DNA of 64,000 nucleotides from Frigoribacterium sp. PhB116 (GCF_004364285.1 NZ_SOBE01000002.1:620001-684000), one strand, 5' to 3'. Positions 40,401-50,200 are shown, numbered from the stretch's first letter. Program-made: numbers and translations. Notes: generated by a model not told the origin, from the letters alone.

Positions 40401-41471
40401 GTGGCTCTCACTATCGCGATCGTCGGACTGCCCAACGTCGGCAAGTCCACCCTGTTCAACGCCCTGACCAAGAACCAGGTGCTGGCGGCGAACTACCCGT
40501 TCGCGACCATCGAGCCGAACGTCGGCATCGTCAACCTGCCCGACCCGCGCCTCCCCGTGCTCGCGGGCCTGTTCGGCTCGGAGAAGATCCTGTCGGCGCC
40601 CGTGTCGTTCGTCGACATCGCCGGCATCGTCAAGGGCGCGAGCGAGGGCGAGGGGCTCGGCAACAAGTTCCTCGCGAACATCCGCGAGGCCGACGCCATC
40701 GCCGAGGTCGTCCGCGGCTTCGTCGACCCCGACGTGGTGCACGTCGACGGCAAGGTCGACCCCGAGGGCGACATGGGCACGATCAACACCGAGCTGATCC
40801 TCGCCGACCTCGAGACCGTCGAGAAAGCCCTCGTGCGCTACGAAAAGGAACTCCGCCTCAAGCGCGTCGAGCCGCTCACGCACGAGACGGCCGTGGCCGC
40901 CAAGGAGGCGCTGCAGCGCGGCGAGGCCCTCTCGGCCTCCGGCATCGACCTCGAGCCCATCCGCGAGCTCGGGCTGCTCACCGCCAAGCCCTTCATCTAC
41001 GTCTTCAACGTCGACGAGTCGATCCTCACCGACGACGCGAAGAAGGCCGAGCTGTCGGCCCTCGTCGCCCCGGCCGAGGCCGTGTTCCTCGACGCGAAGA
41101 TCGAGTCCGAGCTGATCGACCTCGACCCGGAGGACGCCGCCGAGCTGCTGTCGTCGACCGGCCAGGACGAGTCCGGCCTCGACCAGCTCGCCCGCATCGG
41201 CTTCGAGACCCTGGGCCTCCAGACCTACCTCACGGCAGGCCCGAAGGAGACCCGCGCCTGGACCATCGGCAAGGGCTGGAAGGCCCCGCAGGCCGCCGGC
41301 GTCATCCACACGGACTTCGAGAAGGGCTTCATCAAGGCCGAGGTCATCTCGTACGCCGACCTCGTCGAGACCGGCTCCATCGCGGAGGCGCGCTCGGCCG
41401 GCAAGGCCCGCATCGAGGGCAAGGAGTACGTCATGCAGGACGGCGACGTGGTGGAGTTCCGTCACAGCTAA
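40401..41471 (+). CDS. ychF: Redox-regulated ATPase YchF (Obg-related)
   Basis: YchF/OLA1 is a ribosome-associated P-loop ATPase of the Obg group. The 356-residue protein has [14 protein letters not shown], the switch [22 protein letters not shown], the altered specificity motif around FNVDES, and a C-terminal TGS-like domain with [14 protein letters not shown] and [17 protein letters not shown] 40401 opens the G domain. The last 27 bases recur imperfectly at 41767 and 44410. Everything downstream is accessory DNA, so the 3' end of this gene seems to be an integration site that keeps the coding sequence intact. Confidence 0.97.
   Translation: MALTIAIVGLPNVGKSTLFNALTKNQVLAANYPFATIEPNVGIVNLPDPRLPVLAGLFGSEKILSAPVSFVDIAGIVKGASEGEGLGNKFLANIREADAIAEVVRGFVDPDVVHVDGKVDPEGDMGTINTELILADLETVEKALVRYEKELRLKRVEPLTHETAVAAKEALQRGEALSASGIDLEPIRELGLLTAKPFIYVFNVDESILTDDAKKAELSALVAPAEAVFLDAKIESELIDLDPEDAAELLSSTGQDESGLDQLARIGFETLGLQTYLTAGPKETRAWTIGKGWKAPQAAGVIHTDFEKGFIKAEVISYADLVETGSIAEARSAGKARIEGKEYVMQDGDVVEFRHS
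41445..41471 (+). repeat. ychF 3' end, copy 1 (putative attachment site)
   Basis: This segment encodes the YchF C-terminal DVVEFRHS and stop. Two imperfect direct copies, with the same frame and a stop, lie downstream. It marks the left edge of the accessory DNA. Confidence 0.65.
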
Positions 41472-41766
41472 ACAACTGCGCCCGGCGCGCACGCGTCCGG
41501 GACATGTCGCTCTACTCGACACCAGCGCGCTCGGACTCAGTCGCGAGTTTTGCCCTGCCGCGAAGAGCCTTGAACATTGTGGTTTTGCCGGTCCGGCAGG
41601 GGGCGAACCGGGTTCGGCAAGCTGCGACAGTAAGACAATTCGCTCCCGAATTTGCTAAGCCGAGGTGCATGTTCGGACGAACAAATCGCAGCACGATCAG
41701 CCGCCCTCGCGGTTGAGGCACTTGGCCACGTCTGGAATCTTTGAATCGCTATACACGTGAGAGCGA
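41472..41766. other. Low-GC spacer between ychF repeat copies 1 and 2
   Basis: About 300 bases with lower GC than the core genome and no convincing gene on either strand; frames here lack a ribosome site and protein-like composition. It is probably the residue of an earlier insertion at the ychF end. 41794-41859, after copy 2, also holds nothing evident. Confidence 0.5.
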
Positions 41767-41793
41767 GACGTCGAGGAGTTCCGCCACAGTTAG
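41767..41793 (+). repeat. ychF 3' end, copy 2
   Basis: The segment encodes DVEEFRHS and a stop, matching the YchF tail DVVEFRHS, and shares the core GAGTTCCG followed by CCACAG with copy 1. It lies 66 bp from the end of the reverse transcriptase gene and bounds the RT-nuclease cassette on the left. Confidence 0.65.
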
Positions 41794-41859
41794 GTACCTG
41801 CCGATCCGATTCGCCCGCTAGCCCACCCGAGGAAGGTGATAGCTGCGCTGGGATCATTG

Positions 41860-43425
41860 CTACCCGCTGAGTCCGAGCCCCGACAAGTCCTCATCACTGT
41901 CCTCGTCGTAGGTATCCAGTGGTTCGAACGGGTCGTCTACGAAGATCTCCTCCTCCCAAGCTCTCGGGTCTGCAAGCAGCTTCACCCCGGCCCCTTGCAG
42001 CTCGGCAAACGAGGCGTCAGTCATATCCTCTCGCCCGTCCAAGAAGGCGATGTACCGAGCCGGCCACTCCTCGTCCTTCGCGTAGTCGTCGATCGGATCG
42101 GCGAGTGAATCGACGAGCGCTGTCTGTTGCGTCTTGTTAGCCGGCCGAGAAGGCTGACGAAGGAGGTATGCATTGGCGAGTGGATCCCGTGCCGCGACGA
42201 TTGAGTTCCAGCTGTCATCGGAAATCTCGATCTCCCGCAACCAGGTCAGGTGCAACATCCAGCAGATCGCACTCGATTGGCGATCGTTCGCGTGCTTTCG
42301 AAGGAGGGTGTCGATGTCGTCCGCAGCGAGGTCAACATCAATGGACTCGAGCGCATCTACAAGCACTGGAGTCGTGTGGGGGTGGGTAAAGGCGAGCTCG
42401 GCCAGACGGTTGAGAACGCGGCCCTGCTCGGCTGGGGGGTAGCCCGCGATCTCCTTGCGGACGCGGGACAATGCCCATTGAATCGCGCTGGCCGTCGGGT
42501 CGTTCAACGACATGTCGATTGCTTTGTCAATCATCTCCGATGGGCGAGACACATTTGATCGGCGTAATTCGCGAATCCAGCCGGGTTCATCCGGCAGCGG
42601 AAGAGCCTCAACCGTTGTCTTGCGACCGTTGAGCTGCAGGCCGAACTCTCTGAGCGACGATTCGAGGAGGCGGACGAACTCTTCAGCTTCCGTTTCAGTT
42701 TTCGTATACGCCACGTAGTCATCCAAGAATCGCTCAAAGCGAAACTGACCGAGCCGCTGATCAACCGATTGAAGGAGTATCTCGGCAACGATCAACGAGG
42801 TACCCGGACCAATCGACACGCCCGTTGTTTCGCCCCGTCGAGCAAAGCGCAATGCGCTATCGATCTGATTGGCCGGGAGCCCTGAACCGCGATTTGTTTT
42901 CGCAACCTCCTTTCCCAGTAGCGCCCAAGGGATGGAGTGGGTATAGATCGAGTCGTAGAACGCCGCGATGTCGGCGTGAACCCGGAAGCGGCTGCCGACG
43001 CCGGGGCGAAGGTGCGGCCTCGTCTGTTGCATCGACGCAACTCGACCGTCAACGTGCTGGCGAATCTGAAACTGTGCTCGGTCCGAGTTCATGCGAGGTG
43101 CCACTACAGCGTCCCAGTGTCCCGCTAGCGTCTCCACGAGCGCGGAGTATGGAACGGGATGCGGTAACTCGATGCGTCGTGGGTTCCACCGATAGTGAGC
43201 CAGACGGATGTCGGAGACCGAGTAGCCGGGCATCGCTCTAGTGCCCTTGGGGGACCGGTAATTGCCGTCGGTGTGATTGGCGACGACTTGCCCCGAGACG
43301 CTGCTTAGGCCCACGGTCGTCAAGCTCGGAGGAAGATCGTCACCGCGGCGCGAGGCACGCGGAATGAAGTTCCGGTCTAGAAGTGCTTGGCGAAGTTCCT
43401 CGCTTGACAACTGATTGTCGCTCAC
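41860..43425 (-). CDS. Reverse transcriptase of the Unknown Group/defence (DRT-Abi-like) type
   Basis: This 521-residue protein has palm motifs of an RNA-directed DNA polymerase: motif A ADIAAFYDSIYTHSIPWAL (Asp152), motif B GVSIGPGTS (202-210), motif C FLDDY with Asp235-Asp236 in place of the usual YxDD, then a motif D-like EEFVRLLESSLREFGL. The 250 residues after the palm look all-helical and end in a very acidic tail, as in the Unknown-Group RTs linked to phage defence. No retron msr/msd pattern or group II intron maturase/endonuclease domain is evident. Base composition is lower in GC than the core. It is divergent from a PD-(D/E)XK-like gene. Defence subgroup not assigned. Confidence 0.85.
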   Translation of the reverse strand: MSDNQLSSEELRQALLDRNFIPRASRRGDDLPPSLTTVGLSSVSGQVVANHTDGNYRSPKGTRAMPGYSVSDIRLAHYRWNPRRIELPHPVPYSALVETLAGHWDAVVAPRMNSDRAQFQIRQHVDGRVASMQQTRPHLRPGVGSRFRVHADIAAFYDSIYTHSIPWALLGKEVAKTNRGSGLPANQIDSALRFARRGETTGVSIGPGTSLIVAEILLQSVDQRLGQFRFERFLDDYVAYTKTETEAEEFVRLLESSLREFGLQLNGRKTTVEALPLPDEPGWIRELRRSNVSRPSEMIDKAIDMSLNDPTASAIQWALSRVRKEIAGYPPAEQGRVLNRLAELAFTHPHTTPVLVDALESIDVDLAADDIDTLLRKHANDRQSSAICWMLHLTWLREIEISDDSWNSIVAARDPLANAYLLRQPSRPANKTQQTALVDSLADPIDDYAKDEEWPARYIAFLDGREDMTDASFAELQGAGVKLLADPRAWEEEIFVDDPFEPLDTYDEDSDEDLSGLGLSG

Positions 43426-43436
43426 GATGAAATGCT

Positions 43437-43455
43437 AGTGCCATTGGTAGGCACT
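43437..43455. promoter_or_regulatory. Dyad in the divergent RT/nuclease control region
   Basis: AGTGCC and GGCACT form an exact 6-bp inverted repeat with a 7-nt centre, 11 bp before the RT start codon and 43 bp before the nuclease gene. It is the only clear dyad in the 73-bp divergent region and could be an operator, perhaps for the winged-helix domain next door (inference). Confidence 0.35.
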
Positions 43456-43498
43456 CTCGAGTTAGGCGATCAACGAGTCTCCGGCTAAATCCACGACA

Positions 43499-44401
43499 AT
43501 GGTAGCTTCGTCACGTGATGGAGTTCCGCTTTGGAAATACATCTGGGGGCACGAAGTGAACGGTAGCGACGGCATCGACCAGACTCCGACTGGGAGTGCT
43601 GCGTTTGATCAACAGTCGATGGGCGCTGGTCCGTCACTGCAGGACAGGCTGTTTGACCTCCTGCCCGCAGACGGCTCGCTAAAACTGAACGGGGAGCTAC
43701 TCAGAACCCTTGGTGGAGAGAAAGCCGATTTCTGGGCCGCCCGTGACCTTCTCGTCGAAGACGGCCGTGCCGTCCGCGGGCGGGGTCGAGGCGGCTCGAC
43801 CGCCCGGGTCCTCGACGCTGCTGTCGTCGGAGATCCGCTGGACGCTAGCAGCAAGGATCAAGTAGCGCCGCGTCAGTCGGAAGAGAGTCTTTACGAGCCA
43901 CTTAGAGGGGTCCTTCTTGGTGACTGGCAGTCGGAGAAGGGCTACGACTACCTCGCAGTCGAGGACGTTTCCCGCGCTGGGAGGCGCCTCACTGGGGGCA
44001 AGTGGACACGTCCAGATTTGGCGGCCGTCGAGGTGCAGGTCTTTACCTACCTGCCCGTGAAGACTCTTTCCGTCCATACTTTCGAGGTCAAGCCGTCCGA
44101 CATGATCGATGTGACTGCCGTGTACGAAGCGCTGGCTCACCGGCGTGCCGCGACGCATTCATACGTTCTCCTGCACGTTCCGGACGATCAGCAACCTCCT
44201 GCTGCGCTCGACGCGGTCATCACAGAAGCGCGACGGCACGGCATCGGCGTCATCGTCTTCGCGGACCCGGCAAATTACGAGACCTGGGACGAGAGAGTCG
44301 TGGCTGACCGAGTCGACCCAGACCCGGCTGCCGTGGACGAATTTGTTCGTGTGCAATTGCCTGAAGCAGTGCGAAGCAAGGTTGAGAAGGCAGTCAGGTG
44401 A
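43499..44401 (+). CDS. Winged-helix plus PD-(D/E)XK nuclease-like protein
   Basis: This 300-residue protein has a winged-helix-like segment at residues 46-105 (LFDLLPADGSLKLNGELLRT ending in a basic RGRGRGG wing) and a second domain beginning ESLYEPLRGVLLGDW. The latter contains RPDLAAVEVQ (Asp173) and TFEVKPS (Glu196, Lys198), the spacing and sequence of a PD-(D/E)XK nuclease core. It is divergent from the RT and lies between two ychF-tail repeats, so it is likely part of the same cassette. Function is inferred: DNA- or RNA-cleaving effector or regulator. The final 40 residues are helical and charged. Confidence 0.7.
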   Translation: MVASSRDGVPLWKYIWGHEVNGSDGIDQTPTGSAAFDQQSMGAGPSLQDRLFDLLPADGSLKLNGELLRTLGGEKADFWAARDLLVEDGRAVRGRGRGGSTARVLDAAVVGDPLDASSKDQVAPRQSEESLYEPLRGVLLGDWQSEKGYDYLAVEDVSRAGRRLTGGKWTRPDLAAVEVQVFTYLPVKTLSVHTFEVKPSDMIDVTAVYEALAHRRAATHSYVLLHVPDDQQPPAALDAVITEARRHGIGVIVFADPANYETWDERVVADRVDPDPAAVDEFVRVQLPEAVRSKVEKAVR

Positions 44402-44409
44402 TGGCGTTC

Positions 44410-44436
44410 GACGCGGTGGAGCTCCGTCAGAGCTAG
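44410..44436 (+). repeat. ychF 3' end, copy 3
   Basis: The segment encodes DAVELRQS and a stop, matching the YchF tail, and keeps the GGTGGAG, CTCCGTCA and AGCTA blocks of copy 1. It begins eight bases after the nuclease gene and closes the RT-nuclease cassette on the right. Confidence 0.6.
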
Positions 44437-44463
44437 CCCTTTGTCCCGGGCACATTCAAACCC

Positions 44464-44489
44464 TCTTCTTCTTCTTCTTCTTCTTCTTC
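44464..44489 (+). repeat. (TTC)8 microsatellite
   Basis: Eight TTC triplets lie 28 bp after ychF copy 3, in the noncoding start of the plasmid-like element. Long triplet runs are rare in this GC-rich DNA. 44437-44877 holds this repeat, two DnaA-box-like sites and no convincing gene. Confidence 0.85.
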
Positions 44490-44708
44490 CCTTCCACGTC
44501 GAGGCGGGTCACCCGACCTCCCCTTGCGTCCGCGTGTCCCGACACGCCGAGACCTGGCACGAGTTAGTCGCGGTGTTACACAGGCAGGTGTAGCCCGTGA
44601 TTTCCCGGGCTTTTCGGATTGTGTGTTCGGGCGCGGACGGGTCTGAAGGGGTTTGCACGGGCCTTGCCCGACTGACCGAATGAGAAGGCTTGAGGCGTGT
44701 CGAGCCAG

Positions 44709-44729
44709 TTATCCCCAGGGTCATCCACA
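44709..44729. promoter_or_regulatory. Two DnaA-box-like sites
   Basis: TTATCCCCA (44709-44717) and TCATCCACA (44721-44729) each differ by one base from TTATCCACA and lie in the noncoding region near the left end of the element that carries a replication protein. They might belong to an origin, but two imperfect boxes are weak support. Confidence 0.25.
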
Positions 44730-44877
44730 GGCGCGCTGCCGAAATGGGTGAGGAGGCGGGCAGACTCTTGGTGAAGCCGAGAGCTGGAGACAGCGAAGGC
44801 CCTGCCGATGTTCGACAGGGCCAAGGCTGAACCGCTGACACGGCCTGGAAATCCAGTCAGCAGGAACGGAGTTACAG

Positions 44878-45036
44878 ATGGAGTCTAGGTCTGACCCCTA
44901 TTGGGCGCGCAAGCGCCCCGCGATGTCGAGGATTGAGAGCGCGGACGCACTGCTCGGTCTCGGCACCAACGCCGCCCGGTTGGCCATCATGCTCGTGGTA
45001 CTGGGCATAACGGTCTGGGAGGCTTTCGGTCACTGA
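44878..45036 (+). CDS. Small single-pass membrane protein, 52 residues
   Basis: An ATG at 44878 with GGAG six bases upstream opens a 52-codon frame: a polar N-terminus (ESRSDPYWARKRPAMSRIES) followed by a hydrophobic C-terminal helix (ARLAIMLVVLGITVWEAFGH). A strong terminator hairpin begins four bases after the stop, which supports a real transcript. No family is recognised; it may be an element-encoded membrane protein. Confidence 0.55.
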   Translation: MESRSDPYWARKRPAMSRIESADALLGLGTNAARLAIMLVVLGITVWEAFGH

Positions 45037-45040
45037 CCTT

Positions 45041-45072
45041 GGGCGGGCGAGCCTCCCACGGGAGGCCCGCCC
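45041..45072 (+). terminator. Terminator after the small membrane-protein gene
   Basis: An 8-bp outer stem (GGGCGGGC / GCCCGCCC) and an inner CTCCC / GGGAG stem form a single long hairpin right after the stop codon. The rest of the gap to 45315 shows nothing recognisable. Confidence 0.8.
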
Positions 45073-45315
45073 CTCCTCAATCTGACGGCGATCAACCGGG
45101 CCAGCAATCCGATCACATGACGAGGCCATGCGCCTCTTGACGAAGGGTCTCTGGCCCGACCGATGGGATCCGTGTCGGTGCGGCTCCACCGGTGGCCGCC
45201 CGAATCGCGGAACGTCACGGTCACGGTTGGCAGGACGCCTCGACTAGTAGATAGTGCGGGCACGGCGATGCGATAGCTGGACTGTTGAAGGTAGAAAAGG
45301 CTGCGAGCGAGGTCA

Positions 45316-45798
45316 TCAGAGCGTCGTGCACAGGGCACTGGTCTGCGTCGGGATTGGCAGTATCTCGTCCACGACTTGGTTGTTGACCGTGATGCGGCAC
45401 CCTGCGTTTCCTCCTGACAGGCTCGCGGTTCCCGCCGCGAGGTACGGATCTGAGAGGTCATACTCGCCGGAGCGGTAGACGTGCTCGTAGGGGAGGGTCA
45501 CATTCTCCTGGATCTGCGTGCCTTCACGGTTGTATACGACCGTGGCTTCACCGGAACCGAGGAACTCTACTTTGGTCACGAAGACTTCAACGACGGGGGC
45601 GGGTGAAGGGGCGGGCGCTGGTACCGGAACGGGAGTTGTGGTTGCCGTGGGGCGAGGCGACTTCGGCATCGAGGTCCAATCTGCGGACGGTCCGCCGCTT
45701 GTCGACGACCCCTCGCTCATGGGCTGGTCCCTGCTCGTGCAGCTGGTGAGGACGAGGAGCGCGGCCAATACGGGTACGACCAAGGCACGTGGAGTCAT
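45316..45798 (-). CDS. Lipoprotein with MmpS-like beta domain
   Basis: The 160-residue product starts with a lipoprotein signal (ALLVLTSC, lipidated Cys20) followed by a Ser/Pro/Thr-rich linker (residues 25-70, with PVPVPAPAPSPAP) and a C-terminal domain beginning VVEVFVTKVEFLGSGEATVV and containing YNREGTQIQENVTLPYEH. The pattern resembles MmpS-type secreted domains that assist lipid or siderophore export, but no MmpL-type transporter is near. Its role on this element is unknown; it could alter surface properties of the host. Confidence 0.75.
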   Translation of the reverse strand: MTPRALVVPVLAALLVLTSCTSRDQPMSEGSSTSGGPSADWTSMPKSPRPTATTTPVPVPAPAPSPAPVVEVFVTKVEFLGSGEATVVYNREGTQIQENVTLPYEHVYRSGEYDLSDPYLAAGTASLSGGNAGCRITVNNQVVDEILPIPTQTSALCTTL

Positions 45799-45874
45799 GT
45801 CCGTGACAATAGGTCCCCCTGGAACGCAGCGTGGTGTGGTTCAGAGCCGAGACTAGGTAGTGCCACCATTTCAG

Positions 45875-45904
45875 CTAGTCCTAGTCCTAGTCCTAGTCCT
45901 AGTC
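45875..45904 (+). repeat. (CTAGTC)5 hexanucleotide repeat
   Basis: Five exact six-base units lie in the noncoding stretch between the lipoprotein gene start (minus strand) and the next plus-strand gene, where a promoter or iteron-like binding site could be. Confidence 0.85.
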
Positions 45905-46023
45905 CGCCAGACCGCGCCGCAGCTGACCATGGCTCTCACGGTGCGGAAATTGAGCAACCCAGGACTCTTCGAGTCGAGTGCTTTTTTCGCTTGGAGTGAC
46001 TGCCCCGTTACCCCGGCACGGCG

Positions 46024-46491
46024 GTGGCCGCGCATGACGAGGGCATGCAGAAGTCATTCCTCCATGCCAGTGGTCCTGGCTCCCGTGGTGAAGTTCTCAC
46101 CGGTACGTCCGACCAGATCATCGAGGCACTCATCGACCTGCACTTCGGTGAAGGCGTCGACCGGCCGACCGCGATGCGAGCGATCGCCGTCGTGGCAGCG
46201 ACCGAGTTCCAGGCGGAGTCGATGCAGCGGGCGTCGAGCGCCGGCACGTTCTCGCTCGACGGGTGCACGATGACGGAAATCGACCGCCTCACCAGAGACC
46301 GGAACATCACAGACCGTGACCCGACTCCCTGGCTCCGCCGCGACGTGCCCCTCGTCCTCGTCCACCCGGGCGCCAACGGGTGGCAGCCACCCCTGGGCAA
46401 CGTCATGACTCTCGAGCATCAGTCGGCGTCTGCTCTCCTGTTGAGCCTTGCCCGTAGCGGCTACCTCCAGGTGGGCGCCATCTCGATCTGA
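46024..46491 (+). CDS. Hypothetical protein of the plasmid-like element
   Basis: The 155-residue product is soluble and acidic-neutral, with a helical middle (SDQIIEALIDLHFGEG, AMRAIAVVAATEFQAE) and a C-terminal half holding RRDVPLVLVHPGANGW. No family is recognised. The start may be GTG 46024 or ATG 46045; neither has a strong ribosome site. Codon usage fits a real high-GC gene. It is convergent with the next small minus-strand gene. Confidence 0.5.
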   Translation: MAAHDEGMQKSFLHASGPGSRGEVLTGTSDQIIEALIDLHFGEGVDRPTAMRAIAVVAATEFQAESMQRASSAGTFSLDGCTMTEIDRLTRDRNITDRDPTPWLRRDVPLVLVHPGANGWQPPLGNVMTLEHQSASALLLSLARSGYLQVGAISI

Positions 46492-46511
46492 GGTCTGGCG
46501 CCCACGGTGGG

Positions 46512-46784
46512 TCAGCCGCGCGTGCTGGCCTGACGGCGTCGGGCTGCGCGCTCCGCCCGGGCAGCCTCCTCGCGGTCCTCCCTCCGGTCTGCCCGGATTC
46601 GGTTGATGCTCGTGGTCCCGAGCTCGAGACCGTTGCTGCGGAGGGTGAGCTGCAAGTCAGCGGCCGTGAGGTCGTCGTCGTCGAGGAGCCGGGCGAGGTT
46701 CTGGCGCGACACCGGGTCCAGGGTCCTGACGAACTCCTGGAACTTGCCGGCGTATCGGGGGCGGCGGATGGGCTGTTCGAACAT
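46512..46784 (-). CDS. Small basic protein with helix-turn-helix-like core
   Basis: The 90-residue product has a helical core (FVRTLDPVSRQNLARLLDDD, DLTAADLQLTLRSNGLELG) that reads like a small DNA-binding helix-turn-helix, and an Arg/Ala/Glu-rich C-terminal tail (RREDREEAARAERAARRRQ). It may be a regulator of the element, placed with its start facing the primase promoter region. A ribosome site AGGAAG precedes the ATG. No family is recognised. Confidence 0.55.
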   Translation of the reverse strand: MFEQPIRRPRYAGKFQEFVRTLDPVSRQNLARLLDDDDLTAADLQLTLRSNGLELGTTSINRIRADRREDREEAARAERAARRRQASTRG

Positions 46785-47271
46785 GCTGTTCTCTTCCTAC
46801 GTGCGCCATCGGGGGCGCGGTTGAGTCTCTTGTGAAGACGAGGGCTTTCTTCTCCCTCACTCATCAGATGGGTCACGATCGGGCAGAAGTTAAGCCGCCA
46901 CCCGAGATTCGTCGGCTCGCATGAGCTCAGGCCAGCGGTCCAGGGCTGGGGCACGACTTGGCCAGCACCTGGGGCAGCACCAAACCCCCGAGGATGCAGG
47001 CCTGTTTTCTCTTTTCTTCTCTTCAGACCAGCAGATCTAGAGGCAATGGCCGGGCTCCACGGTTCGCAGGTTCTTGCCCGCCCGTCGCTGTTGTTCCGGT
47101 CACCTGCCCCAGGCGCTCGACCGCTGGCTGCCCGACCCCTTGTCTGCCTTGCCGGGTCCGGCCTCGGAAAAAAATGCGACCGGCGCTTAACTTTCCGTCG
47201 TTTTTGCCCCCTTTCCCTTATGTGCCGCCGAGTGGCGGTGCCCCGGAGACGGGATCACAAGGGGATCGACC
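46785..47271. other. Noncoding control region upstream of the primase-helicase gene
   Basis: This 487-base region separates a divergent small gene from the replication gene and holds no convincing coding frame. It has an AT-rich patch with a run of seven A and a run of five T at about 47167-47205, unlike surrounding DNA. It is a candidate for the replication origin or promoter. AAGGGG lies before the ATG at 47272. Confidence 0.4.
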
Positions 47272-50200
47272 ATGGGGGAAACCACCACCGAGAGCATGGC
47301 TCTCGACGAGCAGGACTGGGCAGCGCAGCACGCTGCGATCTGGGGCAGCCACGAGTGGCCAGCAGGCACGGTCATGAGCATCTGCAGCCAGGCCGTCGAC
47401 AAGGTCACCGGCGTCAAGGGCGCTTTCCGAGGAATCGCGGCCGTCCCCATCAACGACGCATCAGCTGCCTGGGACGTCCTGGCGACGGCAGCGAGCAAGG
47501 GCGACAACGTCTGGGTGGGAGTCGGGGGACTCCGACCCAACTACGGGCCGGGACGGGGCAAGAAGGCCGACGTTGTCGCCTTGCCTGCGTTGTTCGTCGA
47601 CATCGACTTCAACTCGGGCAGCCACTCCGCGGGCGACAGGAACCCGACGAAGGAACAGGCGCAGCGATGGATCGATGCGGCTCCGCCGGCAACCGTGAAG
47701 GTCTTCACCGGAGGCGGCGTCCACCTTTACTTCGTCCTCGACGACCTCCTCGACCCGCACACCCCCGACGGGGCCGCCCTGCTGGACGCCCACAAGAAGT
47801 TCTGGATGCAGCTCGCTGCGGAGGACGTCCTCAACATCGACGCGGGAGTCCTGGCCGACGCTGTCCGTATCCTGCGCCCCGCCGGGACCTGGAACGCGAA
47901 CCAGGGGCGGCGCACCCGGCTCGAGTTCGCTGATGGCCCCCGCTACTCCGCAAACGAACTTCTGACCCGCTACCCGGAGGCGTCGACGCCGGAGTCCCGA
48001 CCGGCGAAGACCCGGGGCACTGGGCACCTGCCCGCGGCGGCCGGCTCGGCTACCGGGACGTCCGAGCGCATCGGTGACCGCTTCGCGCTGACCGTGCCAG
48101 TGAGCGTCTTCGCCGAAGCAGTCTTCGGCGCCGAGGAGCGCCCCCAGAACGGACTCACCTTCCCCGGCCCCGACGGGGACCTCGGCCCACTGGACTCAGC
48201 CCGCATCTACCGGGCCACGAACGGTGAGCCGGAGCGGCTGACCATCTTCGACACCACAATCCAGAGCATCTTCGGGCTCGACGGGCAGAACCACTCCTGG
48301 TCGTCCTTCGACCTCCTCGCCCACGCCTTCGGCGGCCCCACGGGGTACCGGAGGGCGGCGCGCCTGGTCGCGGACGGCGAACGCGGCGGGACCTGGCCGC
48401 TGCCGTTCTTCACCAGCCTCCCCGCCGTGCTCGACCCCGACGTCCTCCGCGCGTTCGGCATCGCACCAGCGCCGCAAACGGTCTCGATGGCGCCACCGCC
48501 GGTGACGCCCCTCCCGGCCGTCACCGGGCCGCAGGCCGTTGTACTGGCACCCGTGGGGGCGTGGGCTGACGATGCTGCTGAAGCCAACGACGAGACTGCG
48601 CTGCTGGACCTCCTCGGCCCGACCTCCACGTCGACCCCGGTGGCCGCAGCGGAGGCACCTTTGACCATCGCTCGGGCCGTGGCCGACCGTGTTCCCGCCC
48701 GGTTCGAACTCGAGGACGGACTGCGCGCCTACGTCTGGGACGAGACCTCAGCAGGAGAGACCCGGCACGGCATCTACAAGACCGTCCGCTTCCAGCTGCC
48801 CGACCTGACGCACGGGGAACGCCTCGAGCGGATCAGCAGCTGGGTCGCGTTCAAGAGCCGCAAGACCGAGCAGCTCACCGTCGACACGCAGGGCCGGAAG
48901 GTCGTCGCCGCCGAGGCCAAGGTCAGCGTCACCCTCGCGAGGTCCGACGGACGGGTGCGCACCCAGGCCGGCTTCACCACTGCGGAAGCCCATTCCGCCA
49001 AGACAGTCGTCGACCGCCTCGACGTCGGCGTCAGCCTCCCCATCAGCACCGTCGCTCGAGAGCAGGTCAGCAACGCCCTGCGTGAGCTCGGCACCGACGG
49101 CGGCACCGACGTCGTCGAGGCCTACGGCACTCTCGGCTGGCTGAAGCCCGACGGCGGGGGATGGACTTACCTCGCGCCTGCCGGATCGGTCAACGCCCAG
49201 GGGACCGTCCCGGGCTTCGCCGTCGGTAGCCCACCCCGAAGCGAAGAGGACTCCCTCCTCGAAGCGCAGCTCGCCTACGGCTTCCCAGACCTCCCCTCGG
49301 ACACCACTGCCATCCGGACGGCGGCGTCGGCGATCCCGGCATTCCTCGACATCACGCCCTCGAGTCACGCCGCGTTCGCGATGCTGGGCCTCGCCTTCGC
49401 CGCCCCGCTGGCACTCTCCGAGCGGACCAGCGTGTTCCTGGTTAGCCCGCCGGACGCGGGCAAGACGCAGCTGCTGCGCGCCTTCCAGGCGTTCCTCACC
49501 GGCAACGCATACCTCTCCTCCTGGACGGGGTCTTCACTGCCGAGCGCGACTGCGCTCGGAGCGTCCATCACCGCCAAGTGGGCGCGTCACGCTGTCAGCA
49601 TCCACGACGATTTTCGCGTTCCTCAGGACCGCCGGAAGGCCGACGTCGTCAACCTCGCGGTCGCGAACGTGGTCCAGGCCAGTTACGGAGGTGCCGGCTC
49701 CGGGGCCAAGTCCACCGTCGACGGCGGACTCAAGACCGCCTCCGAAGCCGAGACCTGCGCCATCATCTCCGGCGAAGCCCTGCCCGGCGGGGGAGTCGGT
49801 GTGCTCTCCCGCATTCTCGCCATCGACCTCCCACCCGGAGCCGTCGCGATGACGCCCCGAGACGCGTCCCCCTTCGACACATTCCGCGAGGCACACCCGA
49901 CTGGAGCCCAGGCGGTCTACGGCGCCTACATCCGCTTCCTCGCCAGCCGCCTCGACACCGCCGGCACCCTCCGCCAGTTCCGAACCACGAACGAGCGTCT
50001 CCGAGCGGAGAACGCGCCCAGGGCGGGCCGCTCCGCGAGCAACGCCTCCGTCGTCGGCGCCGGCTGGGCGATGCTCCGCCTCTTCGCCGAGACCGCCGGC
50101 TTCGCTGACCTCATCCCCACCCAGGAGCACGTCGTCAAGGCGCTCGACGACCTCGCCGGGGCGAACGCAGCCCTCGTGCTGGACGCGAACCCCGCGCAGG

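Noticed and set aside
41860-44401. Retron or group II intron for the reverse transcriptase
   Set aside because: No msr/msd-like noncoding structure was evident next to the RT, and no maturase or HNH endonuclease domain; the helical C-terminal extension fits Unknown-Group RTs better.
46054-46419. Minus-strand 121-codon frame
   Set aside because: It overlaps the better plus-strand frame 46024-46491 and has a composition typical of an antisense shadow.
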